DNA of 36,117 nucleotides from Paracidovorax wautersii. Lineage in GTDB: Bacteria > Pseudomonadota > Gammaproteobacteria > Burkholderiales > Burkholderiaceae_C. Position numbers and translations under genes: made by a program. Below the pieces are notes generated by a model. That model was not told the DNA's origin and searched no databases. It saw only the letters and a program-made list of their open reading frames with translations. Below, in pieces: positions 36,117-36,117 of the stretch (its first letter is position 1; each line of letters begins with the position of its first letter). The DNA is taken from the NCBI RefSeq assembly GCF_900113035.1, contig NZ_FONX01000025.1:1-36117 (forward strand). The letters are read 5' to 3'.

Positions 36117-36117
36117 A

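Overview
The window looks like chromosome of a high-GC betaproteobacterium of the order Burkholderiales, most likely family Comamonadaceae (Acidovorax-like). I base this on the gene orders petABC-sspA-sspB and pilB-pilC-pilD-coaE-zapD-yacG, the protein flavour, and a short dispersed repeat that I associate from memory with this family. The genus is inference.

Layout. (1) 1-330: the 5' end of an IS1182-type insertion sequence runs off the left edge and has cut into a FecI-type sigma factor gene. (2) 331-6645: an iron-uptake cassette on the + strand. It holds the sigma factor remnant, a FecR anti-sigma regulator, a Fur-box-like site, a TonB-dependent siderophore receptor with an STN signalling domain, a small DUF3649 membrane protein and a PepSY membrane protein that may be a ferri-siderophore reductase. 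(3) 6774-12115: a DegS-like membrane-anchored protease (-), an MHS-type MFS transporter, a Nif3/DUF34 protein, PdxA, a strong bidirectional terminator, and MscL (-). (4) 12252-16348: the cytochrome bc1 operon petABC, then the stringent starvation proteins SspA and SspB. (5) 16438-23555: tRNA-Thr(UGU), a DciA-like protein (-), an M23/LytM peptidase, SecA, ArgJ, a DUF815 ATPase and MutT. (6) 23608-29247, all on the - strand: type IV pilus genes pilB, pilC and pilD, followed by coaE, zapD and yacG. (7) 29518-34660: an NhaR-like LysR regulator (-) divergent from dabB-dabA, a two-gene membrane-coupled inorganic-carbon (DAB) pump. (8) 34677-36116: a complete IS3-family (IS150-like) element starting 16 bases after the dabA stop.

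How it fits together. The middle (about 6.8-29.2 kb) is conserved housekeeping DNA: respiration, secretion, arginine, vitamin B6 and CoA synthesis, division and pilus assembly. The two flanks (iron uptake on the left, DAB carbon pump on the right) are accessory in character, and each abuts an insertion sequence. I found no wholly new multigene system. The most informative unexplained signals are a nested interrupted palindrome with one common centre between the LysR gene and dabB, a two-copy dispersed hairpin repeat placed right after stop codons, the IS-beheaded sigma factor left in front of an otherwise intact receptor system, and a terminator-like hairpin inside the sspA leader.
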